DNA from: Prochlorococcus sp. AG-409-D09
GTDB taxonomy: Bacteria > Cyanobacteriota > Cyanobacteriia > PCC-6307 > Cyanobiaceae
Assembly (NCBI GenBank): GCA_003215935.1
Contig: QCJQ01000011.1
Location: 1-32,952 of the forward strand
Reading direction: 5' to 3'
Length of the DNA stretch: 32,952 bases
Below the pieces are notes generated by a model that searched no databases, was not told where the DNA came from, and worked only from the letters and a program-made list of their open reading frames with translations. A program made the position numbers and the translations under genes. This document shows, in pieces, positions 1 through 9,716 of this stretch (its first letter is position 1; each line of letters starts with the position of its first letter).

Positions 1-1320
1 AAGCTTTGGAGTTTGATGGATGTATCTCAAAACCCAATTTTTTCTGCTCAGACCATGGGGTCTGATTTCTCTGTATATGAGGCTAAGCATCCTTTAAATG
101 GGATCCCTGTTTATCTTGTTGGACATCCAGTTTTTGATCCAGAAAGAATTTATGGCGGAGATGATGAAGATTGGCGGTTTACTTTTTTTGCAAGTGCGAC
201 AGCTGAATTTGCTTGGAATTCATGGAAACCTCAGGTATTACATTGTCATGATTGGCATACAGGAATGATTCCTGTTTGGATGCATCAAGATCCTGAAATT
301 AGTACTGTTTTTACTATTCATAATTTGAAGTATCAAGGTCCGTGGAGGTGGAAATTAGATCGAATGACATGGTGCCCTTGGTATATGCATGGAGATCACA
401 CAATGGCAGCTGCGATGCTTTATTCCGATAGAGTTAATGCTGTCTCACCGACATATGCAAGAGAAATATGTACTTCTGAATATGGTGAAAAGTTAGAAGG
501 TTTGCTCAATTACATTTCGGGAAAATTACGTGGAATTTTGAATGGTATTGATCTTGAATCTTGGGATCCATCTTCTGATAAATCATTGCCAGCTAATTTC
601 ACTGTTAAAGATGTTGCAGGACGCGATGTAAATAAAAAGTTCCTTCAAGAGCAGATGGGCTTGAAGGTTGATTCGGGAAAATTTCTTTTAGGAATGGTTA
701 GTAGGCTTGTTGATCAGAAAGGAGTTGATCTATTACTTCAAGTAGCTAAAAGATTACTAGCATATACTGATAGTCAGATAGTTGTTTTGGGCACAGGAGA
801 TAGAGAACTTGAATCTGGATTATGGCAGTTAGCTGTCGAGAATCCAGGCAGATTCGCAGTGTTCCTAACTTATGATGACAGCTTAGCTCGACTTATTTAT
901 GGTGGTGCTGATGCATTCTTAATGCCGAGTCGATTTGAGCCTTGTGGAATTAGTCAGCTACTTGCGATGCGTTATGGTTGTATACCTATTGTCCGTAAAG
1001 TAGGGGGCCTCGTTGATACTGTTGAGCCTCATGATCCAATAAAAGAGACTGGAACTGGCTTTTGTTTTGATCGGTTTGAACCAATTGATTTTTATACGGC
1101 TTTGGTTAGATCTTGGGAGGCATTTAGACACCGTAAAAGTTGGAGCCAATTGCAAATTAGAGCAATGTCTCAGGTATATAGCTGGGATAGCTCTGCTTTA
1201 GAGTACGAATTAATGTATAAAGATGTTTGTGGAATAAAAGAACCTTCTCCTGATGCCGCTGAAATTGAGAAGTTTTCTTATGGACAAGATGCTGATCCAT
1301 CAAGGAAATTAAAAAACTAA
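1..1320 (+). CDS. glgA: Glycogen synthase (ADP-glucose type), 5'-truncated by the window edge
   Basis: GlgA transfers glucose from ADP-glucose to the growing alpha-1,4-glucan during carbon storage. The frame is open from base 1, so the in-frame TTG at 13 and ATG at 16 are not the true start. The visible part is 439 residues against roughly 490 in cyanobacterial GlgA, so about 50 N-terminal residues, including the usual KxGG ADP-glucose site, lie outside. Seen here are the HCHDWHTG motif after the EDWRF segment, the GT-B C-terminal domain with [11 protein letters not shown] (the E-x7-E region), and the downstream [10 protein letters not shown] motif. The gene is co-directional with murF, whose start lies 70 bp after this stop. 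The family call is secure; only the N-terminus is unknown. Confidence 0.95.
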   Translation, partial: KLWSLMDVSQNPIFSAQTMGSDFSVYEAKHPLNGIPVYLVGHPVFDPERIYGGDDEDWRFTFFASATAEFAWNSWKPQVLHCHDWHTGMIPVWMHQDPEISTVFTIHNLKYQGPWRWKLDRMTWCPWYMHGDHTMAAAMLYSDRVNAVSPTYAREICTSEYGEKLEGLLNYISGKLRGILNGIDLESWDPSSDKSLPANFTVKDVAGRDVNKKFLQEQMGLKVDSGKFLLGMVSRLVDQKGVDLLLQVAKRLLAYTDSQIVVLGTGDRELESGLWQLAVENPGRFAVFLTYDDSLARLIYGGADAFLMPSRFEPCGISQLLAMRYGCIPIVRKVGGLVDTVEPHDPIKETGTGFCFDRFEPIDFYTALVRSWEAFRHRKSWSQLQIRAMSQVYSWDSSALEYELMYKDVCGIKEPSPDAAEIEKFSYGQDADPSRKLKN

Positions 1321-1390
1321 TTTTAGAATGATTTTAATGTTGCATTATGAATTTAACTGTACGACTACAATATGAACATCGGTCAGACAT

Positions 1391-2782
1391 GTGATTTGTT
1401 TACGTGACTTAATAGACTTATGGGGGGAACCAATCTCTCAAGGATCGATTAGTCGAAACACCGATATTTCTGCAATTTCTACAGATAGTAGATTGGTTAA
1501 AAATAGCAGTTTGTTTATTCCGTTAATTGGTGAAAAATATAATGGACATGATTTTTTAAATGAAGCTTATAGTAATGGAGCTATAGCGTGTGTTATTGAA
1601 AGAAGCTTTCAACGAAGTATTCCTAAAGGTTTCCTTTATTGGGTTGTTAACGACACTTTAGAGGCCTATCAGCAAGTTGCTTTATTGTATAGATCTAAAC
1701 TTCAAATGCCTGTTATTGCCATTACTGGCTCAGCGGGCAAAACTACCACTAGAGAAATTATTGTTTCTGCTTTGAAGTCTAGAGGTTCTATATGTTCTTC
1801 TGTAAATAATAATAATAATGATTTGGGAGTACCTTTAACTTTACTTAGCGCTAAAGAAACTGATGCAGCAGTTGTTATTGAGATGGGAATGCGAGGTCTA
1901 GGAGAGATTCGTCGTCTTTCTTGTTGTTCAAAACCTGATATAGCTGTAATTACCAATATTGGCAGTGCACATATTGGACGTTTAGGGAGTCGAAGAAATA
2001 TTGCTATTGCTAAGTGTGAAATTGCTTCTTGCTTAAATCCATCAGGTTTAGTAGTTATACAAGCTGGTGAACCTTTGTTGGAAGAACTATTACCTCTTAT
2101 ATGGAAAGGGAGAATTATTAGAGTTGCTTTAAAAAATGATTTGAACTTAAATTGCTGTAATCAGTCTGTAGCATCGATAAAGTCAATTGACTATGTAGGA
2201 AATGTTGATTTAACCCTTGGTCAGATACAGATTAATAAAATCAATTTTAATCTTCCATTAGATGGTCTACATAATGCAAGAAACTTTTTACTTGCATTTG
2301 CAGTAGCTAAGGAGTTAGATATACCTTTGCAATTCTTAAATGATTTAAAAGTTGAAATACCTTTAGGAAGAAATGGTTGTTTGAATTATGGCGCATTAAC
2401 TGTTTTAGATGAGTCTTATAATTCTTCACCCGAAGCAGTTAGAGCTTCATTTGACCTTTTGGTTAGTAAACCAGGTAGACATTTTGCAGTAATTGGAACG
2501 ATGCTTGAATTGGGTGAAAAGAGTGTTGAATTGCATCGTAAGGTTGCAGAGTGGGCAGTTGAAATAGGTTTAGATGGAATGGTTATTGTTTCACAGGGGA
2601 AGGAAGCAGAAGAGATGGCGAAAGAAGCGAAAACTCTTCCGAACTTAGCTATTGTAAGCACTCCTGAAGAAGCAGCTAAACCTTTAAACTTATGGCTTAG
2701 AAGAGGTGATGTACTTCTTGTTAAAGGGAGTAGGAGTATCGAATTAGAACGTTTATTTCCTTTATTGCCTCAAATTAATTAA
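1391..2782 (+). CDS. murF: UDP-N-acetylmuramoyl-tripeptide:D-Ala-D-Ala ligase
   Basis: MurF adds D-Ala-D-Ala to UDP-MurNAc-tripeptide, the last cytoplasmic step of peptidoglycan precursor synthesis, with ATP. The N-terminal Mur domain carries STDSR and GHDF. The P-loop GSAGKTT falls near residues 113-119, followed by an Asn-rich stretch ending NNDLGVPL and by EMGMRGLGEI and ITNIGSAHIG of the central ATPase domain. The C-terminal domain holds LDESYNSSPEAVRAS and VKGSRSIELE. At 463 residues it is full length. It starts with GTG at 1391; the nearby ATG at 1389 is followed at once by a stop. The stop lies 5 bp from the convergent glmU stop, leaving no room for separate terminators. Confidence 0.95.
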   Translation: MICLRDLIDLWGEPISQGSISRNTDISAISTDSRLVKNSSLFIPLIGEKYNGHDFLNEAYSNGAIACVIERSFQRSIPKGFLYWVVNDTLEAYQQVALLYRSKLQMPVIAITGSAGKTTTREIIVSALKSRGSICSSVNNNNNDLGVPLTLLSAKETDAAVVIEMGMRGLGEIRRLSCCSKPDIAVITNIGSAHIGRLGSRRNIAIAKCEIASCLNPSGLVVIQAGEPLLEELLPLIWKGRIIRVALKNDLNLNCCNQSVASIKSIDYVGNVDLTLGQIQINKINFNLPLDGLHNARNFLLAFAVAKELDIPLQFLNDLKVEIPLGRNGCLNYGALTVLDESYNSSPEAVRASFDLLVSKPGRHFAVIGTMLELGEKSVELHRKVAEWAVEIGLDGMVIVSQGKEAEEMAKEAKTLPNLAIVSTPEEAAKPLNLWLRRGDVLLVKGSRSIELERLFPLLPQIN

Positions 2783-2787
2783 ACAAA

Positions 2788-4134
2788 TCATGACTTCTTC
2801 CAGTTGTCTTTGATTGATTGCTTTGAACGACTAATTGCTAATGCCCCTTTTGGAATATTTTTTGTAAGAGTTGATCCAGCTCCTACAGTTACATTATCTT
2901 CTAATTGTATCGGGGCAACCAATACAGAGTTTGCTCCTGTTTTGCAATGATTACCAATTATTGTGGAATGCTTTCTTATGCCATCGAAATTCGCTGTAAT
3001 TGTCCCTGCTCCCACATTGACATTCTCTCCACATATTGTATCTCCAATATAACTTAAATGATTTACTTTTGTTTTTACTCCTATAGTACTTTTTTTGATT
3101 TCTACAAAATTACCTATTTTGCAATTGTTCTTTATATGAACATCAGGACGTATGTGTGCAAATGGACCAATTACTACTTTGTTTTCGATCTTAGAAGAAT
3201 TAATAACTGAATTAATTATATTTACATCATTACCTATTTGTGAGTCTTTTATTAATGATCCTGGACCAATGATGCAATTATCACCAACTTTACACTTGCC
3301 TCTAAAATGTGTTTGAGGTTCAATAATCACATTGTTACCAAAATCACAATCTTCACTAATCGTGCAACTCGTAGGATCTGTAAATGTAACACCCTCTTCT
3401 AACCAATAATCTCGAAGTCTTTCTTGCAGGATTGACTCGCAATCTGCTAGTTGGCGTTTATTATTTATCCCAGAAAGTTCTTTGCTATCGTCCACTTCAT
3501 GATGTATTGTCACCTCTAATTTTGAGATAGCTTCTGTTAGATATATTTCATTTTGATTGTTGCTACTCGAAAGTTTGGAAATTATTTTAGATAGCTTTTC
3601 CCAATTAAAGCAATAAACGCCTCCATTGGTAAGTGTATTTTTTCTTTGGTTTGTATTGCAATCTTTTTCTTCTACAATCTTTTCAACTTTCTTGTCATCT
3701 TTTAAGAAAACCCTTCCATAACCAAATGGGTTTTTGATTCTCGCTGTTAAGAGAGTAGCATCGGCACATTGAGATCTATGCGTTTCAAGAAGACTTTTTA
3801 TTGTTGATTCCCTTAAAAGAGGTACATCTCCATTAAGAACTAACAAATCTCCTTTGAATCCATTTAAGAAAGGGGTGAGTTGTTGAATTGCGTGTCCAGT
3901 CCCATTTTGCGGTTCTTGTAATACAAATTCTAATTTTGTATTTTCTGAAAGTGTTTTTTTTATATCTTCCGATTTATGTCCAACTATCAGGAACTGGTGA
4001 TTTGCATTCATTGCTTTACAATTGGTTAAAACTCTTTCAATAAGAGATTTACCTGCTAATTGGTGAAGAACTTTTGGGAGGTTGCTTCTCATTCGTGTAC
4101 CTTTCCCAGCAGCTAAGATTGCGATAGCAAGCAT
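2788..4134 (-). CDS. glmU: Bifunctional GlmU: glucosamine-1-phosphate acetyltransferase / GlcNAc-1-P uridylyltransferase
   Basis: GlmU makes UDP-GlcNAc for peptidoglycan and envelope polysaccharides. The N-terminal nucleotidyltransferase half shows LAAGKGTRMRS at residues 7-17, then PKVLHQL, QEPQNGTGHA and VLNGDVPLL. The C-terminal half is a left-handed beta-helix of hexapeptide repeats (IGPGSLI, IGPFAHIRP, VGAGTITANFDG) ending with the acetyltransferase segment NHCKTGANS. The length of 448 residues is normal. It is the last gene of a minus-strand run after aroA and the MnmC-like gene (54-bp gap upstream). UDP-GlcNAc is also the precursor consumed upstream of murF, which converges on it. Confidence 0.96.
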   Translation of the reverse strand: MLAIAILAAGKGTRMRSNLPKVLHQLAGKSLIERVLTNCKAMNANHQFLIVGHKSEDIKKTLSENTKLEFVLQEPQNGTGHAIQQLTPFLNGFKGDLLVLNGDVPLLRESTIKSLLETHRSQCADATLLTARIKNPFGYGRVFLKDDKKVEKIVEEKDCNTNQRKNTLTNGGVYCFNWEKLSKIISKLSSSNNQNEIYLTEAISKLEVTIHHEVDDSKELSGINNKRQLADCESILQERLRDYWLEEGVTFTDPTSCTISEDCDFGNNVIIEPQTHFRGKCKVGDNCIIGPGSLIKDSQIGNDVNIINSVINSSKIENKVVIGPFAHIRPDVHIKNNCKIGNFVEIKKSTIGVKTKVNHLSYIGDTICGENVNVGAGTITANFDGIRKHSTIIGNHCKTGANSVLVAPIQLEDNVTVGAGSTLTKNIPKGALAISRSKQSIKDNWKKS

Positions 4135-4188
4135 GATTAGGAATCTTTTAAATAAGAATCTACAGGGTTGATAGATTTTGTACTTTAT

Positions 4189-5112
4189 TTAATTTAGCCA
4201 TTTCCTTTTCCAAGCACTACTAGATATCATTCTGGAGGCTTGTTGTTCAATTTTACGTTGAGAAATAATCTCTAGAGAGGTGCTCTTTCTCGTTGGATCA
4301 CGATAAGGAATAGCTGCTCGTGTTAGAAGATGCTCTTCTTCCATAGGCGTTAAAGCTTGCCATCTTTGATTACCTTGGAAAGGAGAGTTTATAACCTCCC
4401 CTTTTGCGGCTAATGTTCCAGAACTCCATTGTTTTTTTTGTTTTTCTACTGGTAAAAGTGAATAAATATTTAGCCCAGCTCTTTTTAGACTTGCTCTTAT
4501 TGCCGCTGCACTTGAATAAGTAATTAGACGACCACCATTAATTAGTCTTTTAGCAAGGGATGTAAGAAATTCCTCACTCCAAACTTCTGGACACTTAGAA
4601 GGAGAGAATCCATCATGAAATATTAAGTCAAATTTAATATTTTCGGGGATTTCATCTAGAGTTTTTCGAGCGTCTCCCCAAAGGACTTCCCCTTTGCTTG
4701 CTTGCTCTTCCCATCCATTGAAATAGTAAATTGATTCAATTATTTTTAATACTTCTGGAGACCAACTTTTTCTGAAGAGAGAAGAGGATAATGCAATTTT
4801 TAACGGTCTAGTATCTATTTCTAGACCTGACCAATTTATTCTTATTGATGCTTTATTTAATTCTTCCAGAATAATTCCACTATTGTACCCCATCCCAAGG
4901 CATACATCTAAAACATTTATAGACGTTTTTTTCTTAAATCGACTTATTTCTGCTGGATATAAGAACTTCTCTTTTGCTTCTCTTTTTGCACCATACCTGC
5001 TATGGAATGACTCCTGAAAGTAGGTGCTCTCGAGGCTAATGCTACCATCTTCAGTTATGTGATTTCTCAGATCACCTAGCTTGGTTGAATTGGACTTTCT
5101 ATCTGGTTCCAA
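4189..5112 (-). CDS. MnmC-type tRNA 5-(aminomethyl)uridine methyltransferase-like protein, stand-alone methyltransferase domain
   Basis: This is a class I SAM-dependent methyltransferase of the MnmC N-domain (DUF752) family, which modifies the wobble uridine of certain tRNAs. The SAM loop is [13 protein letters not shown] at residues 67-79. The family signature is [17 protein letters not shown] near 162-178, where Asp-Gly-Phe and the Pro/Trp spacing match MnmC. The C-terminal basic tail is variable. Unlike E. coli MnmC there is no C-terminal FAD oxidase domain. Its first 14 bases overlap the end of aroA, which suggests translational coupling. The domain call is good; the exact tRNA target is inferred from the family. 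Confidence 0.8.
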   Translation of the reverse strand: MEPDRKSNSTKLGDLRNHITEDGSISLESTYFQESFHSRYGAKREAKEKFLYPAEISRFKKKTSINVLDVCLGMGYNSGIILEELNKASIRINWSGLEIDTRPLKIALSSSLFRKSWSPEVLKIIESIYYFNGWEEQASKGEVLWGDARKTLDEIPENIKFDLIFHDGFSPSKCPEVWSEEFLTSLAKRLINGGRLITYSSAAAIRASLKRAGLNIYSLLPVEKQKKQWSSGTLAAKGEVINSPFQGNQRWQALTPMEEEHLLTRAAIPYRDPTRKSTSLEIISQRKIEQQASRMISSSAWKRKWLN

Positions 5113-6430
5113 GTTTCTCTAGATCTTGCCAAAAGTCTGGGTAAGAAACAGCGGCAGCGTTACTACGTTCAATGATTGATTGTTCTTTACATGTAAGAGC
5201 TGCAATAGCTAGGCTCATGGCGATACGATGGTCAGTCTCACTATCTAGTAATGATCCTTTTAGTTGAACTCTACCTTTGATACTTAACCCATCTTGATGC
5301 TCTGTAATCTTCGCGCCCATTGAATTTAATTGTCTTGCTATAACAGCTAATCTATCAGTTTCTTTTATACGTAATTCACTTGCTTCGCTTATTTGACTAA
5401 CGCCTTCTGAAAAGCATGCTGCAACAGAAAGAATAGGTATCTCATCAACTAATCTTGCCATTATTTCTCCATTAATTGAAAAAGGTTTTAACTGCTCTTG
5501 ATAGATCACACGTATATCGCCTACAGGTTCTCCTGTGACATCACGAATGTTGAAAATTTCAATATTTGCTTCCATTTGTTCTAATACTTCAAGGATTCCT
5601 GTTCGAGTTGGGTTTAATCCAACATTCTCAATTATTAAATCTGATCCTGGAATAATGCTCCCTGCAACCAACCAAAATGCTGCAGAACTTATATCACCTG
5701 GCACTTCAATTATTTGTCCTTTAAGAGTTGAGCCTGGATGGATCGTTATATGACGTCCAATTTCGCCACCTATTTCAAGATGTGCGCCAAATGCTTTTAA
5801 CATTCTTTCACTATGATCTCTCGAGCAAGCAGGCTCTATTACTGTAGTGGTTCCTTCGGCTGTAAGTGCTGCAAGAAGAATTGCTGATTTGATTTGTGCA
5901 CTTGCTACAGGTGTCCCAATAACAGCTCCATGTAATTTTTGCCCAATAATTGATAGTGGAGCTAAATTATTATTAGATCTCCCAAAAACTTTTCCTCCCA
6001 TCATTTTTAATGGATCGCGAACTCTTTTCATAGGCCTTTGTCTAAGAGAATTATCTCCAGTTAAAACAAAATGATTTCCTTTTTGTGCCGCTAGAAGACC
6101 AATCATTAATCTCATTGTCGTACCTGAGTTACCACAATTTAAAATTTCATCTGGTTCTTTTAATCCATGCAGACCTACTCCTTTCACCTCTACTTCCACA
6201 CCTTTTCTAATCGATGAAATTTTTACACCCATAGCTTTTAAGCAATTAGCAGTACTTATGGGATCTTCTGCTGGTAGTAGTCCATTGATAAGTGTCTTGC
6301 CTTCAGCAAGTGCACCAAACAAAAGAGCACGATGAGAAATAGATTTGTCTCCAGGTACACGTACTTTCCCTGATAGTCCACCACTCTTACTTAGTGTTTT
6401 TGTAGATTGTGTATTGATGGAGTGGCTCAA
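5099..6430 (-). CDS. aroA: 5-enolpyruvylshikimate-3-phosphate synthase
   Basis: AroA joins shikimate-3-phosphate and PEP in the route to chorismate, which supplies aromatic amino acids and the plastoquinone head group. Visible active-site segments are GDKSISHR (residues 27-34), [11 protein letters not shown] (98-108), LRQRPMKR (129-136), LVDEIPI (327-333), RIKETDRL (354-361) and DHRIAMS (400-406). RDHSERML and NPTRTG resemble the CP4-like branch, which as I recall is also the pattern in other cyanobacteria. At 443 residues it is full length. Its 3' end overlaps the MnmC-like gene. ubiD lies 68 bp upstream on the same strand. Confidence 0.96.
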   Translation of the reverse strand: MSHSINTQSTKTLSKSGGLSGKVRVPGDKSISHRALLFGALAEGKTLINGLLPAEDPISTANCLKAMGVKISSIRKGVEVEVKGVGLHGLKEPDEILNCGNSGTTMRLMIGLLAAQKGNHFVLTGDNSLRQRPMKRVRDPLKMMGGKVFGRSNNNLAPLSIIGQKLHGAVIGTPVASAQIKSAILLAALTAEGTTTVIEPACSRDHSERMLKAFGAHLEIGGEIGRHITIHPGSTLKGQIIEVPGDISSAAFWLVAGSIIPGSDLIIENVGLNPTRTGILEVLEQMEANIEIFNIRDVTGEPVGDIRVIYQEQLKPFSINGEIMARLVDEIPILSVAACFSEGVSQISEASELRIKETDRLAVIARQLNSMGAKITEHQDGLSIKGRVQLKGSLLDSETDHRIAMSLAIAALTCKEQSIIERSNAAAVSYPDFWQDLEKLGTR

Positions 6431-6498
6431 TTCAGATAGTAAATTTATTTATTGTTTTTAATTTTATGCTTCAGTGAGGTTAGTTTTAGTTTTATTCC

Positions 6499-8067
6499 TT
6501 ATTCCTTATTCATTTGTTTTTGACGTAATAACTCATCAAAAACATATCCAAATAAAGTTGGATCGGGATCTTTATTATCCTTTATGTCTTTAAGGCCTAA
6601 TTCTTCCCATCTTAAATCGATTTTTTCTTCGAATTCTTTTGATCTACTTAGTGGTTCCCCCCAGTCATGGTTTTTTTCTGGACCAATTTTGGTTGTAGCA
6701 TCAATTGCCACTCTTCCACCTAAACCTATATGCTCACTGGCAAAATCAAGTGTATCGAATGGAGTGTTTTCTAGGATGAAAAAATCTCTTTGAGGGTCAA
6801 CTTGACTTGAAATAGACCAAACAACTTGCCTAGGATCTCTTACATTAATAGTGGAATCAACAACTACAACAAATTTTGTATACGTAAACTGAGGTAGTGC
6901 GCTCCAGAAAGCCATGGCTGCTCTTTTTGCTTGCCCCGGGTATGCTTTTTTAATTGATATGATAGCGAGTTTGTAACTTAAAGCTTCCATAGGAAGGAAA
7001 AAGTCGACAATTTCAGAAACTTGTTGTTTTAAAATTGGTGTATAAATTCTATTTAATGCAATTGCAAGCATTGCTTCTTCTTTAGGTGGTCTACCGCTGA
7101 AAGTTGTTAAATATATAGGGTTATTTTTTTGAGTCATGCAGTGAAATCTAATTAGAGGTGATGGTTCAATGCCTCCATAAAACCCCATATGGTCCCCAAA
7201 AGGACCATCGTTTTTGCATTCACCTGGAGTAATAGTTCCTTCGAGCACAATTTCGCTATGACTAGGAACTTGAAGGTCAACACTTTTGCAGTTTGTTAGA
7301 CGTACCCCTTCGCCTGCATATAGACCTGCAAAAAGCCATTCGCTTAATTGAATTGGTATTGGTGTTGCTGCAGCCATTACAAGTAGAGGGTGAACACCTA
7401 TTGCTACAGCGACCTCTAGTTTTTGTCCTAAGGCTTCTGCTTTCCGAAGATGTAAAGCACCACCTCTTACGCTTAACCAATGCACCGTCATTGATTGAGC
7501 TGATTGACGTTGGAGTCTATATACTCCAACATTTGGAACTTTTGTTTCAGGATCTTTTGTTATTACTAGACCTAAGGTGATAATCCCTTCAGCATCCTTA
7601 GGCCAAGGTGTGATTAATGGCAGATCATATAAATTCAGAGCTTTTTGATTAATGATTTTTTGATGACAAGGTGGCGTTAGATCATAATCTGGTCGAGCTT
7701 TTAATAAATCCCAAGCAATACCACCATATTTCTTAAATTCTTTGATTCCTTTAGGAGGTCTGGGTTGTTGTAAAAGGGCTAGCTTTTCTCCTAGTTGTTC
7801 AAGTTCGGTTGTATTTTCAAGTCCCATACTCCAGACAACTCGCTCAACAGTACCTAGTAAATTGACGGCTAATGGCATAGAAGATCCAATTACATTCTCA
7901 AATAAAAGTGCAGGTCCTCCCATGCCTAGAACTCTGTCACTAATAGCAGCTAATTCTTGATCAGGGTTGACTTTTGCTTTAATTCGCCTTAATTGTCCTC
8001 TTTCTTCAAGGAGAGATAGAAAGCCCTTTAAGTCGCGAGATGCTTTCCTTTGATGAAATGGTTTCAT
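6499..8067 (-). CDS. ubiD: UbiD-family prenylated-FMN decarboxylase
   Basis: UbiD enzymes decarboxylate aromatic acids with prenyl-FMN; in cyanobacteria the homologue is assigned to decarboxylation of the prenylated 4-hydroxybenzoate ring in plastoquinone synthesis. The 522-residue protein begins with the typical DLKGFLSLLEERGQLRRI. It continues with VYRLQRQSAQSMTVHW, VAIGVHPLLVMAAATP, NDGPFGDHMGFYGG and the C-terminal ASEHIGLGGRVAIDAT, all standard UbiD blocks. It diverges from comB across 64 bp. No clear Shine-Dalgarno precedes the ATG. With aroA downstream and sds nearby, the window holds three plastoquinone-related genes. Confidence 0.92.
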   Translation of the reverse strand: MKPFHQRKASRDLKGFLSLLEERGQLRRIKAKVNPDQELAAISDRVLGMGGPALLFENVIGSSMPLAVNLLGTVERVVWSMGLENTTELEQLGEKLALLQQPRPPKGIKEFKKYGGIAWDLLKARPDYDLTPPCHQKIINQKALNLYDLPLITPWPKDAEGIITLGLVITKDPETKVPNVGVYRLQRQSAQSMTVHWLSVRGGALHLRKAEALGQKLEVAVAIGVHPLLVMAAATPIPIQLSEWLFAGLYAGEGVRLTNCKSVDLQVPSHSEIVLEGTITPGECKNDGPFGDHMGFYGGIEPSPLIRFHCMTQKNNPIYLTTFSGRPPKEEAMLAIALNRIYTPILKQQVSEIVDFFLPMEALSYKLAIISIKKAYPGQAKRAAMAFWSALPQFTYTKFVVVVDSTINVRDPRQVVWSISSQVDPQRDFFILENTPFDTLDFASEHIGLGGRVAIDATTKIGPEKNHDWGEPLSRSKEFEEKIDLRWEELGLKDIKDNKDPDPTLFGYVFDELLRQKQMNKE

Positions 8068-8076
8068 AAAAGGTAG

Positions 8077-8102
8077 GTTATTTAATTAAGTTATTAAATA
8101 AC
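8077..8102. promoter_or_regulatory. 10-bp inverted repeat in the ubiD/comB divergent gap
   Basis: The arms GTTATTTAAT (8077-8086) and ATTAAATAAC (8093-8102) are exact reverse complements with a 6-base spacer. The dyad starts 10 bases upstream of the ubiD ATG and ends 29 bases before the comB ATG, so it sits in a gap of only 64 bp that must hold both promoters. That placement fits an operator for a dimeric regulator. The sequence is pure AT apart from the outer G/C, so chance is possible in this genome. I do not recognise the regulator. Confidence 0.35.
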
Positions 8103-8131
8103 TTTGACCCACATAGGGTGTTTTTGGTTTT

Positions 8132-8863
8132 ATGAAGCTTTCCTATTTTCATGTTGCTGCTGATGTACCAGAAAAGATTAAAGCAGATGTTGCAATAGTT
8201 ATTGATGTTCTTAGGGCAACCACAACAATTGCATGGGCGTTAAATAATGGAGCAGAAGCTGTCCAAGCTTTTGCAGATCTTAATCAGCTTTCTATTGATG
8301 CATCAAATTGGCCTGAATCTAAACGAATTCTTCTAGGAGAAAGAGGTGGAAAGAGAATTGATGGATTTGACTTAGGTAATTCTCCTTTAGGTGTAAAACC
8401 TGAAATTGTTCAAGGGAAAAGATTGTTTATGAGCACTACAAATGGTACGAGATCACTGGATCGGGTTAAAGATACTGAAAATCTTTACACTTTGGCTTTA
8501 CCCAATCGAAAGGCTGTCGCAGAAAGATTAATTGCTGATAACCCTAGAGAAGTTTTGATTTTGGGGAGTGGTTGGGAAGGTTCTTATTCTTTAGAAGATT
8601 CATTGGCGGCAGGGGGATTGGCTCATTATTTGCAATCGCAAAATATAAAGGATCTTAAAATTTCTAACGATGAACTTTTTGCGGCGATATCTTTATGGAA
8701 TTCCTGGGAAAATGACTTGGAAGGTTGCTTACGTATTGCAAGTCATGGACAAAGGCTTGCAGGAATTGGTAATCATGATGATGATTTTGTTTGTTGCGCT
8801 GCATTAGATACACTCACTATTGTTCCTAAGCAAGTTCAAAGTGGAGTTCTTTGTGCAAGCTGA
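8132..8863 (+). CDS. comB: ComB-family 2-phosphosulfolactate phosphatase
   Basis: The ComB family is Mg-dependent and hydrolyses 2-phosphosulfolactate; it was defined in coenzyme M biosynthesis of methanogens. The family blocks are [11 protein letters not shown] (residues 23-33), [17 protein letters not shown] (69-85) and STTNGTR (101-107). The 243-residue length is typical. Cyanobacteria are not known to make coenzyme M, so the true substrate or fate of sulfolactate here is unclear. It heads a plus-strand run: the nitrilase starts 27 bp downstream, then the amidase, murI and sds follow with minimal gaps. Confidence 0.88.
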   Translation: MKLSYFHVAADVPEKIKADVAIVIDVLRATTTIAWALNNGAEAVQAFADLNQLSIDASNWPESKRILLGERGGKRIDGFDLGNSPLGVKPEIVQGKRLFMSTTNGTRSLDRVKDTENLYTLALPNRKAVAERLIADNPREVLILGSGWEGSYSLEDSLAAGGLAHYLQSQNIKDLKISNDELFAAISLWNSWENDLEGCLRIASHGQRLAGIGNHDDDFVCCAALDTLTIVPKQVQSGVLCAS

Positions 8864-8890
8864 TCTTTAAAACCACTATTCTTTAAATCA

Positions 8891-9712
8891 TTGCCTGACT
8901 TTTTGGTTGCAGCTTTACAGTTAACAAGCACCTCAGATGTGGATGCAAACCTCAATCTTGCTGAGGAGCAAATAGAACTGGCTTCACGTAGAGGTGCTGA
9001 TCTTATAGGACTTCCCGAAAACTTTGCTTTTTTAGGAGATGACAAAGAAAGGATTGAAATTGCGAAGTCGCTACATGAGAAATGCACTAAATTTCTTATT
9101 ACAATGGCAAGACGTTATCAAGTGGTTTTACTTGGTGGAGGATATCCAGTTCTTGTAGCTGATAGTAATAGAACTTTGAATAGATGTGAATTAGTAGGTA
9201 GAGATGGACAATTATTAGCTAGATACGACAAAATCCACCTCTTTGATGTTGATTTGCCAGAGGGAAATACCTATAGAGAATCGGAAACTATTTCCCCTGG
9301 TAATCAATCTCCACCTGTAGTTGAAGTTCCTGGTTTATGCCGAGTTGGCTTATCAATTTGCTATGACGTTAGATTTCCTGAATTATATAGGGATTTAGTT
9401 GATAAAGGTGCTGAATTATTGATGATACCAGCTGCCTTTACTGCATTTACGGGGAAGGATCACTGGCAAATTTTACTTCAAGCAAGAGCCATTGAAAATA
9501 CTGCTTATGTAGTTGCTCCAGCGCAAACAGGTTTGCATTATGGTCGACGCCAAAGTCATGGTCACGCAATGGTTATAGACCCTTGGGGCACTGTTCTGGC
9601 TGATGCAGGGGTGATGCCAGGAGCAGCAATTGCACCTGCTGATAAAAAGCGAGTAGATCGTATTAGAGAGCAAATGCCAAGTCTCAAGCATAGACAAAAG
9701 CAATTATTCTGA
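8891..9712 (+). CDS. Nit1-like carbon-nitrogen hydrolase (probable deaminated glutathione amidase)
   Basis: This is a nitrilase-superfamily amidase. The catalytic triad is Glu43 (LPENFAF), Lys114 (RYDKIHLFDV) and Cys157 (LSICYDVRFPELY). The region after the Lys, and GHAMVIDPWGTV near the C-terminus, resemble eukaryotic Nit1, which hydrolyses deaminated glutathione, a side product of transaminases. That metabolite-repair role is inferred from similarity; another small omega-amide is possible. It starts with TTG at 8891, since no ATG lies in frame nearby. The stop is 4 bp before the amidase ATG, so the two are almost surely cotranscribed. Confidence 0.85.
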   Translation: MPDFLVAALQLTSTSDVDANLNLAEEQIELASRRGADLIGLPENFAFLGDDKERIEIAKSLHEKCTKFLITMARRYQVVLLGGGYPVLVADSNRTLNRCELVGRDGQLLARYDKIHLFDVDLPEGNTYRESETISPGNQSPPVVEVPGLCRVGLSICYDVRFPELYRDLVDKGAELLMIPAAFTAFTGKDHWQILLQARAIENTAYVVAPAQTGLHYGRRQSHGHAMVIDPWGTVLADAGVMPGAAIAPADKKRVDRIREQMPSLKHRQKQLF

Positions 9713-9716
9713 TCAA

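Noticed and set aside
7293-7580. 95-codon plus-strand frame inside ubiD
   Set aside because: It is antisense to conserved UbiD blocks and Leu-rich in the manner of a reverse-strand shadow.
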